Positions 36,901-46,813 are shown, counted from the stretch's first letter. The stretch is 64,000 bases of DNA from Novosphingobium endophyticum (GCF_014640675.1 NZ_BMHK01000005.1:62001-126000); one strand, 5' to 3'. The notes: generated by a model not told the origin, from the letters alone. Numbers and translations: made by a program.

Positions 36901-37183
36901 GCTTTCGGGCGAAATCGTCACGCGTATCAGCTTCGACGGCCTGAGCCAGGGGGTGGGCGCCCAGTCGAACTTCCTGACCAGGCAGGTCGCAAAGCTGCCC
37001 ATCCGCTTCGTTCTCAACATCAGGGCGCCGTTCTTCAGCCTGTTCGGGTCGATGCGCTCGCTCTACGATCCCGAGTTCGTGACCGATCCGCGTACCCTCG
37101 GCCTGATCGACCGCAGCGGCACTCCGCGGCCGGATCCTCCAATCGTCCCCATTCAGCCTCCAGTCAGCGAGAACAATCCATGA
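33989..37183 (+). CDS. ydbH: YdbH-type intermembrane (AsmA/TamB-like) lipid-transport protein
   Basis: 1064 residues: a basic cytosolic start, one transmembrane helix at about 31-52 (LAAFVILGILLVAVGVVWV), then a very long periplasmic beta-rich domain. YdbH belongs to the bridge-like lipid transporters with TamB and YhdP that carry phospholipids to the outer membrane in E. coli; YnbE is its outer-membrane lipoprotein partner. The next two genes are ynbE- and ydbL-like with overlapping starts, the conserved trio. ATG at 33989; 33998 is an alternative. Confidence 0.85.
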   Translation: MEQMAHDEDQPVDGIETSEPRQRFSRRWRLAAFVILGILLVAVGVVWVTRKDIADNVIAGQLDSMGLPARYEVVRIGPAEQVIRNLSIGDPARPDLTVEEVRVRTRLGWGLPGIGRVTLVRPRLYGTVHGGRPSFGSLDKVLFTGGEEPFSMPDYDLRIVDGRALIESDHGRIGARIAGEGPLRGGFEGELSAISPKLSVAGCETGRASLYGKVSTSGGKPRFAGPLRFASLSCPEDGLRLARGGAELDVTLDKALDGGEGTIGITAARGAYGDGRLDGVSGKVRVSYRERALNARYDLTARGISTPQARAASLAFDGRARSSAGLDRIDIEGDLSGKGIVPGAAFNRALGEAVSAGKGTLVASLAAQVRSALAREMRGSSLDANLVLRQSAEGVSLVVPRGALRGASGASLLSLSRVQVLLSDGAPLVTGNFATGGRGLPRIGARMQTGANGRLSMRVEMREYRTGETRVAVPDLALVQKADGTVGFSGRAVLSGALPGGRAENLLLPVDGAWAANGDLAVWPRCTQVAFDRLAFANLTIDKRSLQVCPAEGRAILRQRGGRLELAAGVPALDFAGRLGETPIRIASGPIGYAQKGSGAGALSARTLDVELGPAGSASKFTVTHLDAQVGKEIGGTFDEADVALYAVPLDLHNTAGDWRYADGVLSIDNGTFTLVDRAPTARFRPAVAHGATLRLADNVITARAVMREPASEREVVRADIVHDLATAAGHADLTVEGITFDKRLQADTLSNLALGVVSNLEGTVRGSGRIDWDEAGVTSRGRFATDAVNFAAAFGPVKGLSGEVVFTDLLGLVTAPDQTLKIASINPGIEVTDGVLSFQMKPDYLLQINGAQWPFMDGRLTLEPARMTIGVAETRRYTLKVEGLDAATFVQHLDLSNINATGVFDGELPLIFDENGGRIENGYLVSRPPGGNVAYIGELTYKDLSAMGNFAFDALKSVNYNRMEIGLGGSLSGEIVTRISFDGLSQGVGAQSNFLTRQVAKLPIRFVLNIRAPFFSLFGSMRSLYDPEFVTDPRTLGLIDRSGTPRPDPPIVPIQPPVSENNP

Positions 37184-37254
37184 AACCTTGCAAATTGACC
37201 GGAAGTGTTCCGGCTGCAACAAACCCCGCCATGTTCGGGCCAGGGGAAAAGGCA

Positions 37255-37467
37255 ATGCAGCAGGAAATGTTCCGGTCCGGCTGGCGCACCGTCTGCGCGG
37301 CGATGCTGGTTTTGGGAACGGTTCCGGCGCTGGGGGGATGCATCAACGTGGCAGCTCCCGACAAGCCGATCGTGATCGAGCTCAATATCAACATCAGGCA
37401 GGAAGTGATCTATCGTCTGGCTGCGGACGCGGCGAACACGATCGAAGAGAACCCGGAGATTTTCTGA
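37255..37467 (+). CDS. ynbE: YnbE-like outer-membrane lipoprotein
   Basis: 70 residues: signal peptide MQQEMFRSGWRTVCAAMLVL, lipobox ALGGC, then the family core INVAAPDKPIVIELNINI. In E. coli YnbE is the outer-membrane anchor that completes the YdbH bridge by beta-strand augmentation. I chose the ATG at 37255 because AGGGGAAAAGG precedes it and the signal peptide then has normal length; an ATG at 37180 overlapping the ydbH stop (ATGA) is in frame and would add 25 residues. The stop shares one base with ydbL. Confidence 0.85.
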   Translation: MQQEMFRSGWRTVCAAMLVLGTVPALGGCINVAAPDKPIVIELNINIRQEVIYRLAADAANTIEENPEIF

Positions 37468-37862
37468 TGGCAACCCCTATTCGCAAATCCGTCGCCGCGC
37501 TCGGCCTGGCCGGGGCAGTGCTGGTTCTCGGCATCGGCGGGGTCGCTGCCGCGCAGAGCCGCGATCCCAGCTATGCCGCGGCCAAGGCGGCCGGGCAGGT
37601 GGGCGAGCAGACCGACGGATATCTCGGCGTCGTCGGCGGCCAGTCGCCGGACGTCCGCGCGATGGTCAAGGACATCAACAACAAGCGCCGCGCCGTCTAC
37701 ACCGAGAAGGCCGCCGGCAAGAGCACGATCGAGGAATATGCCTTCGCTACCGCCTGCCGCCTGATCCTGGAGACGAAGCCGGGCGAGAAATACCAGGCGC
37801 CCGACGGTACCTGGAAGACGCGCGGCGCCGGCGCGCCCGAGCGCGACCCGCGCTGTCCGTGA
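37467..37862 (+). CDS. ydbL: YdbL family (DUF1318) periplasmic protein
   Basis: 131 residues with a cleavable signal peptide (hydrophobic run to about residue 28, cleavage near VAAAQS). The mature part holds the DUF1318 segment GQVGEQTDGYLGVV followed by a NKRRAVYTEKA helix. In E. coli YdbL acts with YdbH and YnbE, probably as a periplasmic factor that controls YnbE assembly. Its ATG overlaps the ynbE stop (TGATG). Confidence 0.87.
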   Translation: MATPIRKSVAALGLAGAVLVLGIGGVAAAQSRDPSYAAAKAAGQVGEQTDGYLGVVGGQSPDVRAMVKDINNKRRAVYTEKAAGKSTIEEYAFATACRLILETKPGEKYQAPDGTWKTRGAGAPERDPRCP

Positions 37863-37906
37863 CAGCGCGGCGGCGAATGCCGCTGCCGTGATTCGAGTCA
37901 GCCGCG

Positions 37907-37936
37907 GGGCCGCAGGGTGGAAACACCTTGCGGCCC
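37907..37936 (+). terminator. Probable terminator of ydbH-ynbE-ydbL
   Basis: A 13-bp stem GGGCCGCAGGGTG / CACCTTGCGGCCC (one G-T pair) closed by a GAAA loop, 45 bases after the ydbL stop. The following T-run is weak (TTGCGTT). Confidence 0.55.
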
Positions 37937-38065
37937 TTGCGTTATGCGCATCGCCAATGCGGTATCGCTCGCGCGTAGGGCGTTGCTGTCAAAGGAGTTG
38001 CGTCCGCCGCCGCCGCCGCGCGTTGATAGTTCCAGGACCGGCCCGCGCCGCAGCGTGCTGTGTGG

Positions 38066-38094
38066 TTGACTCGGCACATCCCCCACCCTAAGGG
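38066..38094 (+). promoter_or_regulatory. Candidate promoter of the F0 ATP synthase genes
   Basis: TTGACT (38066-38071), a 17-base spacer, then TAAGGG (38089-38094), about 87 bases before the atpI start. The rest of 37937-38065 shows no gene. Confidence 0.45.
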
Positions 38095-38180
38095 GTCGGC
38101 GCCCTCGGCGGGTGGCGGTTGACCGCGTCGATCGAACAGTGGGAACACGGGTCCTCGTGTGAACATCTGTGGAGAGCGAC

Positions 38181-38501
38181 ATGAACGACGAGCCATCTGC
38201 ACGGGACCCTGACGGCGAGGACGCGCGCCTCGAATCGCTCGACGAAAGGCTGAAGGCCGTTCGCGAGCGGGAAGAGCAGCGTAACAAGCCTGTCGGCGGC
38301 GCGGAAACGGACGAGAACTATCGTGCCGGAAGCCGCGTCCTGGCGGACTTGCTCGGAGGGGTTGTCGGCGGCTTGTTCCTTGGCTGGGTGATCGATCACT
38401 TCGCCGGGACCACGCCCTGGGGTCTGTTGGTGATGTTGTTCCTCGGAATCTTCGTCGCCTTCAGGAATATCATACGGAATTCGAACCGGCGCCCGGATTG
38501 A
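38181..38501 (+). CDS. atpI: AtpI-like F0F1 ATP synthase assembly protein
   Basis: 106 residues. A charged, probably disordered N-terminal half is followed by two transmembrane helices (about 62-80 and 85-100) with GGVVGGLFLGWVIDHF, the AtpI/AtpQ pattern. It helps assemble the c-ring or import Mg. The ATG at 38181 has GGAGAG upstream; a GTG at 38169 is less likely. It opens the F0 cluster, 54 bases before atpB. Confidence 0.87.
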   Translation: MNDEPSARDPDGEDARLESLDERLKAVREREEQRNKPVGGAETDENYRAGSRVLADLLGGVVGGLFLGWVIDHFAGTTPWGLLVMLFLGIFVAFRNIIRNSNRRPD

Positions 38502-38555
38502 CCCGACAGGGGGTGAAGCAGGGCGCTGTCGTTCATTGGCGACAGGGATATTCGC

Positions 38556-39344
38556 GTGGCAGCCGAAGCGGGCAAAGTCGATCCGATGCACCAGTTCACC
38601 ATCGAGCCCATGTTCGGGACCGATGGATGGCAGATCGGCCAGTACAATATTGCCTTCACCAACTCGGCGATGTGGATGGTGATTGCCGCGTTTGCGTTGC
38701 TGATCTTCGTCGCGGGCGGCCTGAAGCGCGAGCTGGTGCCGGGGCGCTGGCAGATGGCGGTGGAAAGCTTCACCGGCTTCATCGACGGCCTTTTGGCGAC
38801 GAACGTCGGACCGGCAGGCCGGAAGTACATCCCCTACATGTTCTCGCTGTTCATGTTCATCCTCTTCGCCAATATCCTGGGCATGCTGCCGCTCGGCATC
38901 ATCGGCCTTCATCCTTTCACCTTCACCAGCCATTTCAGCGCCACCGGCGTGCTTTCGGTCATGGCCTTCGCGATCGTGCTGCTGGTCGGCTTCGCCAAGC
39001 ACAAGCTGCACTTCTTCTCGCTGTTCGTGCCGCACGGCACGCCGCTGGTGATGATCCCGCTGATCTTCGTGATCGAGCTGGTCTCGTTCCTCGTGCGTCC
39101 TTTCAGCCTCGGCCTGCGACTGTTCGTCGCGATGATGGCCGGCCACGTGCTGCTCGAGGTGCTTTCGGGCTTCGTGATCAACGGCCTCAATGCGGGGATC
39201 GGCATCGGCCCGGTCGTCTCGGTCCTGAGCTTCATCCTGATGGTTGCGATCGTCGCGCTCGAGCTCCTCGTCGCCGGCATCCAGGCCTACGTCTTCGCGC
39301 TGTTGACTTCGCTGTATCTCAACGACGCCGAGAACCTTCACTAA
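38556..39344 (+). CDS. atpB: ATP synthase F0 subunit a
   Basis: 262 residues with five to six transmembrane helices. The essential Arg of the half-channel is in [14 protein letters not shown], and the final helix contains [17 protein letters not shown]. It conducts protons past the c-ring. Start is a GTG at 38556. It lies between atpI and atpE. F1 genes (atpHAGDC) are not in the window, as is normal where F0 and F1 are separate operons. Confidence 0.95.
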   Translation: MAAEAGKVDPMHQFTIEPMFGTDGWQIGQYNIAFTNSAMWMVIAAFALLIFVAGGLKRELVPGRWQMAVESFTGFIDGLLATNVGPAGRKYIPYMFSLFMFILFANILGMLPLGIIGLHPFTFTSHFSATGVLSVMAFAIVLLVGFAKHKLHFFSLFVPHGTPLVMIPLIFVIELVSFLVRPFSLGLRLFVAMMAGHVLLEVLSGFVINGLNAGIGIGPVVSVLSFILMVAIVALELLVAGIQAYVFALLTSLYLNDAENLH

Positions 39345-39390
39345 TTCTCGTTCCTTCATTTTCTACACGTTTCAACAAGGGAGTTTTCAC

Positions 39391-39618
39391 ATGGATCCTC
39401 AAGCTGCCAAGCTGATCGGCGCCGGTCTTGCCGCTATCGGTGCGGGCATGGCCGCCATCGGCGTCGGTAACGTCTTCGGTTCGTTCCTCGAGAGCGCGCT
39501 GCGCAATCCGGGTGCCGCCGACGGCCAGCAGGGTCGACTGTTCATCGGCTTCGCCGCCGCCGAACTTCTCGGCCTGCTCTCGTTCGTCGTCGCGATGATC
39601 CTGATCTTCGTCGCCTGA
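39391..39618 (+). CDS. atpE: ATP synthase F0 subunit c
   Basis: A 75-residue hairpin of two transmembrane helices forming the rotor ring. The Gly/Ala-rich first helix ([17 protein letters not shown]) and the proton-binding Glu58 in [10 protein letters not shown] are clear. The polar loop has the ALRNP motif. There is a good ribosome site (AGGGAG) eight bases before the ATG. Confidence 0.96.
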   Translation: MDPQAAKLIGAGLAAIGAGMAAIGVGNVFGSFLESALRNPGAADGQQGRLFIGFAAAELLGLLSFVVAMILIFVA

Positions 39619-39695
39619 CCCGAACGTACCTGAACTGACCGGCCGGGGCGCTCGCCAGCGAGCAGAACCGGCCGGGCAAAAACCCGGATCCCGCA

Positions 39696-40190
39696 ATGCC
39701 TCAAATAGCCCAGCTATCTGCGACATACGCCAGCCAGATCTTCTGGATCCTGCTGGTGTTCGGCTTCATCTTCTTCGTCATCGGCCGGGGCATGGTGCCC
39801 AAGGTCATGGCGACGGTCGAAGCGCGCGACAAGCAGATCGCCCAGGATCTCGCCGCGGCCGAGACCGCGCGCAAGGCGGCGGACGCCGAGGAAGAAGCCT
39901 GGCGCAAGCGCGAAAGCGCCAACCGCGCCGAGTCCCAGGCCATCATCGCCAAGGCCAAGGTCGAGGCGGCGAAAGAGGCCGAGAGCCGTCTTGCCGAAGT
40001 CAACGCCGGGCTCGGCGCGCGGATCGCCGAAGCGGAGGCCCGCATTGCGGCCTCTCGCGACAGCGCCATGGGCGAGATCGAGGCCGTCGCCGCCGAGGCC
40101 GCGGAGCAGATCGTTTCGCGCATTGCCGGCATCTCGGTGGATCAGGCTTCTGCCCGCAAGGCGGTGCAGGCCGAACTCACCGGGGCTTGA
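39696..40190 (+). CDS. atpF2: ATP synthase F0 subunit b'
   Basis: 164 residues. One N-terminal transmembrane helix (ASQIFWILLVFGFIFFVIGR) is followed by a long charged coiled coil that forms the peripheral stalk with subunit b. The b/b' pair is characteristic of photosynthetic bacteria and alphaproteobacteria. It is 77 bases after atpE; the next gene, atpF, starts 11 bases after its stop. Confidence 0.92.
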   Translation: MPQIAQLSATYASQIFWILLVFGFIFFVIGRGMVPKVMATVEARDKQIAQDLAAAETARKAADAEEEAWRKRESANRAESQAIIAKAKVEAAKEAESRLAEVNAGLGARIAEAEARIAASRDSAMGEIEAVAAEAAEQIVSRIAGISVDQASARKAVQAELTGA

Positions 40191-40201
40191 GAGAGGCTGC
40201 C

Positions 40202-40792
40202 ATGAATCAGCATATCATTCTCGCGGCCACTAGCGGCGCGGCTCAGCACGACGAGGCCATGATCCACGCCGAGACCCTCGCCGATGGCGAAGCCGTGCTC
40301 CATCATCCCGAGCCTAACGCGCTCGGAATCGCCCCGGCAGGCTGGGTCGCGCTGGCGATCCTGGTACTGCTCGGCATCGGCATCTGGAAGAAGGTTCCCG
40401 GCCTGCTCGCCGGCGGCCTCGACAAGAGCATTGCCGAAATCAGGGCCCAGCTCGAGGAAGCGCGCGCACTGCGTGCCGAGGCCGAGGCGCTGCGCAAGGA
40501 ATATGCCGACAAGATCGCCAATGCCGAAAAGGACGCGGCGGCAATGATCGAGCATGCCCGGCACGAGGCCGAAGCCATTGTCGCAAAGGCCGAGGCGGAC
40601 ACCACCGAGGTGATCGCCCGCCGTGAGAAGATGGCCGAAGACAAGATCGCGGCGACCGAGCGCGCCGCCGTCGCCGACCTGCGCGCCAAGGCCGCCAGCG
40701 CCGCCGCTACGGCCGCGCAAGGCCTGATCCGCGCCAACCACTCTGCCGAAGCCGACAAGGCGCTGGTCGATCAGGCGATTGCCGGGATCTGA
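40202..40792 (+). CDS. atpF: ATP synthase F0 subunit b
   Basis: 196 residues. A histidine- and acid-containing N-terminal extension of about 40 residues precedes the transmembrane helix (GWVALAILVLLGIGIW), then the long coiled coil of the stator stalk. The ATG at 40202 follows GAGAGG; a TTG at 40187 overlaps the b' gene and is less likely. It is the last F0 gene and is followed by a clear terminator. Confidence 0.92.
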   Translation: MNQHIILAATSGAAQHDEAMIHAETLADGEAVLHHPEPNALGIAPAGWVALAILVLLGIGIWKKVPGLLAGGLDKSIAEIRAQLEEARALRAEAEALRKEYADKIANAEKDAAAMIEHARHEAEAIVAKAEADTTEVIARREKMAEDKIAATERAAVADLRAKAASAAATAAQGLIRANHSAEADKALVDQAIAGI

Positions 40793-40821
40793 ACTGACTT
40801 TCCGGCAATTCGAAACAAGGA

Positions 40822-40849
40822 AGCCTCCGCGAAAAGCGGGGGCTTTTTT
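40822..40849 (+). terminator. Rho-independent terminator after atpF
   Basis: A 9-bp stem AGCCTCCGC / GCGGGGGCT with loop GAAAA, then TTTTT. Confidence 0.88.
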
Positions 40850-40890
40850 GTGGCCGGACACGCCGACATTGCGGATGATACAAGATGATC

Positions 40891-40990
40891 GTCACCCCGG
40901 CACAGGCCGGGGCCCAGCCTCGACAAGATCGCCGCCGCTTTGCGGCGACTTTATTTCTTGCGCTGGGTACCGGCCTGCGCCGGTATGACG
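40891..40990. repeat. Dispersed intergenic inverted repeat (sphingomonad type)
   Basis: Arms GTCACCCCGGCACAGGCCGG... (from 40891) and ...CCGGCCTGCGCCGGTATGAC (to 40990) are near-perfect inverse complements over 27 bases. They resemble the CCGGC-CTGCGCCGG repeats spread between genes in alphaproteobacteria. The rest of 40991-41170 has no gene; it holds TGAGCTTGTCGAAGGC, also seen in many sphingomonad spacers. Confidence 0.65.
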
Positions 40991-41170
40991 AAAAGGTTAT
41001 GACTGCTCACCCCGACATTCCGGGCGTTCGGCAGAATCGGACCTGTCCGCAGCATACCCGGAACGCAGCGTGAGCTTGTCGAAGGCCTCGAGGTGCCGCG
41101 CGAGGTTCGGTATGCTGCTTGCAGCACAGGTTCAGGATGAAGCGGGGCCTTTGCTCTTGGTCCTTTTGCC

Positions 41171-41929
41171 TCAGAACGCGTCCTTGGCCTTCCTCAGCGC
41201 CGCGAAGGTCGCCACGGCATCGCCGCCGCCCCAGCGCGCCCGCATGTCCGGGGTGTCGGCGCGCAGGAAGGGGTTGGTCGCCAGTTCGCGTTCCAGCTTG
41301 GTGGGTACCGTCGGGATCTTGTGCTCGCGGCGCTTCGTGATCTCCTGAACGTATGCGGCCAGCTCCTGATTCTCGGGATCGGCATGGAGCGCGAACCTCG
41401 CATTGGCGGCGGTGTATTCGTGCGCGCAGTAAAGCATGGTTTCGGGCGGCAGCGCCTTGATCCGCTTCAGGCTCGCCCAGAACTGCTCGGGCGTGCCTTC
41501 GAACATGCGGCCGCAGCCCAGCGCGAACACCGAATCGCCGACGAAGGCGAGGCGCGCTCCGGGCAGGTGATAGGCGATGTGGCCGAGCGTGTGACCGCCC
41601 ACGTCGATCACGCAGGCCCTGCGGTCACCGATCATCACCACGTCGCCGTTGCGCACCGTGCGGTCGACACCTGCGATCTTCGCGGCCTCGCTTTCGGGAG
41701 CGGTTACCTTGCAGCTGGTGGCGTGCTTGATCGCCTCGTTGCCGCCGGCATGGTCGGGATGCCAGTGCGTGTTCCAGATCTGGGTGATCTGCCAGCCCTT
41801 GTGAGCGGCCTGCTTCAGGTATTCGTCCGCGTCGGGTGTGTCGATGCAGACGGTTTCCTCGCTGTCATGGTCGTGGAGCAGATAGCCGTAGTTGTCGGAC
41901 AGACAGGGGAATTGGTGGACCTCTAGCAT
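41171..41929 (-). CDS. gloB: Hydroxyacylglutathione hydrolase (glyoxalase II)
   Basis: 252 residues. A metallo-beta-lactamase fold with the di-metal motif THWHPDHAGG, the second His in GGHTLGHIAYH, the Asp in FVGDSVFALGCGR, and the C-terminal glutathione-binding region with CAHEYTAANARFAL. It hydrolyses S-lactoylglutathione to lactate in methylglyoxal detoxification. The start at 41929 (MLEVHQFPCLSDNYGYLL) gives the family length. It lies just downstream of the rpsA terminator. Confidence 0.93.
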   Translation of the reverse strand: MLEVHQFPCLSDNYGYLLHDHDSEETVCIDTPDADEYLKQAAHKGWQITQIWNTHWHPDHAGGNEAIKHATSCKVTAPESEAAKIAGVDRTVRNGDVVMIGDRRACVIDVGGHTLGHIAYHLPGARLAFVGDSVFALGCGRMFEGTPEQFWASLKRIKALPPETMLYCAHEYTAANARFALHADPENQELAAYVQEITKRREHKIPTVPTKLERELATNPFLRADTPDMRARWGGGDAVATFAALRKAKDAF

Positions 41930-41974
41930 GACGGCTCTCCTTGAAAGGCTATTTAGGCGCGCGCCGGGCAAAGC

Positions 41975-42008
41975 AAAAGCCCGCCCGGACAGTCCGGACG
42001 GGCTTTTG
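41975..42008 (-). terminator. Rho-independent terminator of rpsA
   Basis: Minus strand: arms AAAAGCCCGTCCGGA and TCCGGGCGGGCTTTT (one U-G pair) around a CTG loop, ending in a T-run; it starts 46 bases after the rpsA stop. Confidence 0.85.
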
Positions 42009-42053
42009 TTCGTTGCGACTGTCGTCATCCGGCGTTGGCCGGGAAGACAGTTA

Positions 42054-43757
42054 TCAGCGGTTCTTGAGTGCTTCGCCGAGGATGTCGCCCAGCGACGCAC
42101 CCGAGTCGGACGAACCGTACTGCTCGACCGCTTCCTTCTCTTCGGCCAGCTGGCGCGCCTTGATCGAGAAGTTGGGCTTCTTCGAGCGGTCGAAGCCGGT
42201 GACCATGGCATCGACCTTCTGGCCGACCTGGAAGCGGTCCGGACGCTGCTCGTCGCGGTCGCGGCCGAGGTCGGAACGCTTGATGAAGCCGGTGGCGCCG
42301 TCTTCGCCGGCCTGGACTTCCAGACCGCCATCGCGGACTTCGAGGACCGAGACGGTGACGACCTGGCCGCGACGCAGCGAATCGCCGGAAGCGGCAACGC
42401 CAGCGGCCGGGGCGCCACGCTCAAGCTGCTTCATGCCGAGGCTGATGCGTTCCTTCTCGACATCGACGTCGAGAACGACGGCCGAGACCTCTTCGCCCTT
42501 GCGGTGCAGCGCCAGCGCGTCCTCGCCGGAGATGCCCCAGGCGATGTCCGACATGTGGACCATGCCGTCGACGTCGCCGTCGAGGCCGATGAACAGACCG
42601 AATTCGGTCGCGTTCTTGACTTCGCCCTCGACCTGCGTACCGACCGGGTGCTTCTCGGCGAAGGCTTCCCACGGGTTCTGCTGGGCCTGCTTGAGGCCGA
42701 GCGAGATGCGGCGCTTGTCGCTGTCGACTTCCAGCACCATGACTTCGACTTCCTGCGAGGTCGAGACGATCTTGCCAGGGTGGACGTTCTTCTTGGTCCA
42801 GGACATTTCGGACACGTGGACGAGGCCCTCGATGCCCGGCTCCAGTTCCACGAAGGCGCCGTATTCGGTGATGTTGGTGACGGTGCCGTTGAGCTTGGCG
42901 CCGACCGGGTACTTGACCGCCGCGCCTTCCCAGGGATCGCTCTCGAGCTGCTTCATGCCCAGCGAGATGCGCTGCGTTTCCTGATTGATGCGGATGATCT
43001 GCACGGTGACGGTGTCGCCGATGTTGATCACCTCGCTCGGGTGGTTGACGCGCTTGTAGCTCATGTCGGTGACATGGAGCAGGCCGTCGATGCCGCCCAG
43101 ATCGACAAAGGCGCCGTAATCGGTGATGTTCTTGACGACGCCGTCGATCACCTGGCCTTCGGAGAGCTTCTCGATCAGCTCGCTGCGCTGCTCGGCGCGG
43201 GTCTCTTCGAGGACGGCGCGGCGCGAGACAACGATGTTGCCGCGGCGGCGGTCCATCTTGAGGATCTGGAAGGGCTGCGGCACGTCCATCAGCGGGGCGA
43301 CGTCGCGGACGGGGCGGATATCGACCTGCGAGCCGGGCAGGAAGGCCACGGCGCCGTCGAGGTCGACGGTGAAGCCGCCCTTGACGCGGCCGAAGATCAC
43401 GCCTTCGACGCGCTTGCCTTCACCAAATTCGTTCTCGAGCTTGTCCCAGGCGGCTTCGCGGCGGGCGCGGTCGCGGCTGAGCATCGCTTCGCCGTCGGCG
43501 TTCTCGACGCGGTCGACATAGACTTCGACTTCGTCGCCGACCTTCAGGCCGTGCTCGTCTTCACCGCGCGCGAATTCGCGCAGGGCGACGCGGCCTTCGC
43601 TCTTGAGGCCGACGTCGATGACGGCCTTGTCGTTCTCGATGGCGGTGATGGTGCCCTTGACGACACGGCCTTCGAAGCCCTCGTCGGCGGCGCCGCCGAG
43701 CTGTTCGTCAAGCATTTTCGCGAAATCGTCGCGAGTCGGATTGGCAGAAGTAGCCAT
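42054..43757 (-). CDS. rpsA: 30S ribosomal protein S1
   Basis: 567 residues with six S1 RNA-binding repeats; typical strand ends such as GYGAFVDLGGIDGLLHVTDM and YGAFVELEPGIEGLVHVSEM-type segments recur, together with the RISLGMKQLE linkers. S1 unwinds and loads mRNA on the 30S subunit. The start at 43757 (MATSANPTRDDF) is the normal one. It is preceded by cmk, as in most proteobacteria. ihfB, which often follows rpsA, is absent; gloB follows. Confidence 0.96.
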   Translation of the reverse strand: MATSANPTRDDFAKMLDEQLGGAADEGFEGRVVKGTITAIENDKAVIDVGLKSEGRVALREFARGEDEHGLKVGDEVEVYVDRVENADGEAMLSRDRARREAAWDKLENEFGEGKRVEGVIFGRVKGGFTVDLDGAVAFLPGSQVDIRPVRDVAPLMDVPQPFQILKMDRRRGNIVVSRRAVLEETRAEQRSELIEKLSEGQVIDGVVKNITDYGAFVDLGGIDGLLHVTDMSYKRVNHPSEVINIGDTVTVQIIRINQETQRISLGMKQLESDPWEGAAVKYPVGAKLNGTVTNITEYGAFVELEPGIEGLVHVSEMSWTKKNVHPGKIVSTSQEVEVMVLEVDSDKRRISLGLKQAQQNPWEAFAEKHPVGTQVEGEVKNATEFGLFIGLDGDVDGMVHMSDIAWGISGEDALALHRKGEEVSAVVLDVDVEKERISLGMKQLERGAPAAGVAASGDSLRRGQVVTVSVLEVRDGGLEVQAGEDGATGFIKRSDLGRDRDEQRPDRFQVGQKVDAMVTGFDRSKKPNFSIKARQLAEEKEAVEQYGSSDSGASLGDILGEALKNR

Positions 43758-43980
43758 TATCAGGTCATTCCTGTTCAACGATGTTTCCGGCCAGGCGGTT
43801 GTTTCCGCCGGTCTTTCCTCCGCCATCCGCACCATTGCATCGGCGGGCCAAAAGGGGGCCGAACTGCCGTGGCGGCCGAATACCGGTCACGGCATCCTTG
43901 GGGGCATGGATGACCCTTCGGACCGGCGGCCCCTACGCCCGGGGGGGCGGGAATGCAAGCGGAATGGGCCGGAAAGCCCG

Positions 43981-44613
43981 TCAGGCGCCGCGCCGCGCGC
44001 GCGCGGCATGGACCGCCGCGATGGCTGCCGCGATCGCCTCCTCGCGGCGAAGCCGGGACGTGTCGATCACGACGGCGTCCGGCGCGGCGACCAGGGGTGC
44101 ATCGTCGCGGCCGCGGTCGCGCTCGTCGCGCCGCGCCAGGTTGCCGGCGATCTCTTCCAGCGAGACGCTGCGGCCCTGTTCCTGCATTTCTAGGAAACGG
44201 CGCCGGGCGCGGGATTCGACCGAAGCGGTGACGAAGAGCTTGACGTCGGCCTCGGGCGCGATGACGGTCCCGATGTCGCGCCCGTCCAGCACGGCACCGC
44301 CAGGTTGTGTCGCGAAGCTGCGCTGGCGTTCGTAAAGCGCCTTACGAACCGGGGGGTGGATCGAGACGCGACTGGCAAGGCCTCCGGTCTCCTCGGAGCG
44401 CAATTCGGGATCGCCGAGCAGCGTGTCCGGGAAGGTGCATGCCGCCAGTGCGGCCGCAGGATCGTCCGGGTTTCCGCCGTCGAGCAGGCATTGGAGCCCG
44501 ACCGCGCGATAGAGCAGGCCGGTATCGAGATGCGGGAGGCCGAAATGGGCGGCGAGCGCCTTTGCAATCGTGCCTTTGCCCGAGGCGGTAGGTCCGTCGA
44601 CGGCGATAATCAT
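43981..44613 (-). CDS. cmk: Cytidylate kinase
   Basis: 210 residues. A P-loop kinase phosphorylating CMP and dCMP. The P-loop is GPTASGKGT, with the CMP-binding LDTGLLYRAVG, DGRDIGTVI, and a LID region with RRDERDRGRDDAPL. It sits between the small CBU_0592-type gene and rpsA on the same strand. The ATG at 44613 (MIIAVDGP) gives the family start. Confidence 0.95.
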   Translation of the reverse strand: MIIAVDGPTASGKGTIAKALAAHFGLPHLDTGLLYRAVGLQCLLDGGNPDDPAAALAACTFPDTLLGDPELRSEETGGLASRVSIHPPVRKALYERQRSFATQPGGAVLDGRDIGTVIAPEADVKLFVTASVESRARRRFLEMQEQGRSVSLEEIAGNLARRDERDRGRDDAPLVAAPDAVVIDTSRLRREEAIAAAIAAVHAARARRGA

Positions 44614-44701
44614 GCAGGTGCCTTTGGCGCGGCGCGCGCGTCGAGGCAAGGTCGGGGATGCAGGTCTTGCAGTTCGGCACCGCAAGCCCGAGCCGAATTG
44701 C

Positions 44702-46389
<1,688 letters not shown>

Positions 46390-46495
46390 GCGCGCCCTGA
46401 TGTGGTCGGCACGCTTGATTTTACGCGTGAGCCTTTCCATCAAGACACGGAATTTACGCCTGCCCGCTTTCGGGCGGGAAAGATGAGGACGTTTC

Positions 46496-46813
46496 ATGGC
46501 AAAGCCTGAGTGGGGTGCCAAGCACGGCTGCCCGAAATGCGGCACGCGCTTTTATGATCTGGGCAAGGACTCCCCGGTCACCTGTATCGAATGCGGCTAC
46601 GCGTGGCACCCGGAGCCGGTGCTCAAGTCGAAGCAGCCGATCCCGTTCGAGGAAGTGCAGAAGAAGGAGCGTGTTGAGCAGGAGGACACCGACCTGGCCG
46701 ATGACGATCTGGACATCGACGAGGACAGCGATTCGCCCGACAACGATGTCGACCTCGGTGGTGACGACGACCTCGGCATCGGCGGCAAGGACGACGACGA
46801 TCGCGACGAGTAG
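46496..46813 (+). CDS. FYDLN acid domain protein (TIGR02300)
   Basis: 105 residues. The N-terminal half starts MAKPEWGAKHGCPKCGTRFY, has a second Cys pair (CIECG) that could bind zinc with the first, and contains the FYDLGKD motif that names the family. The C-terminal half is almost wholly Asp/Glu. Restricted to alphaproteobacteria; the function is unknown. A 5' leader hairpin (GCCCG CTTT CGGGC, about 46462-46475) lies just before its ribosome site. It often precedes tRNA-Ala, as here. Confidence 0.88.
   Translation: MAKPEWGAKHGCPKCGTRFYDLGKDSPVTCIECGYAWHPEPVLKSKQPIPFEEVQKKERVEQEDTDLADDDLDIDEDSDSPDNDVDLGGDDDLGIGGKDDDDRDE

Noticed and set aside
33848..37255. An 1135-codon open frame on the minus strand opposite ydbH
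   Set aside because: High GC keeps antisense frames open. The translation is rich in Arg, His and Glu with no domain, whereas the plus strand gives a transmembrane start and YdbH-type beta domain in an operon.
40991..41170. Possible small gene downstream of the atp terminator
   Set aside because: Open frames here are short, lack ribosome sites and run through dispersed intergenic repeats.
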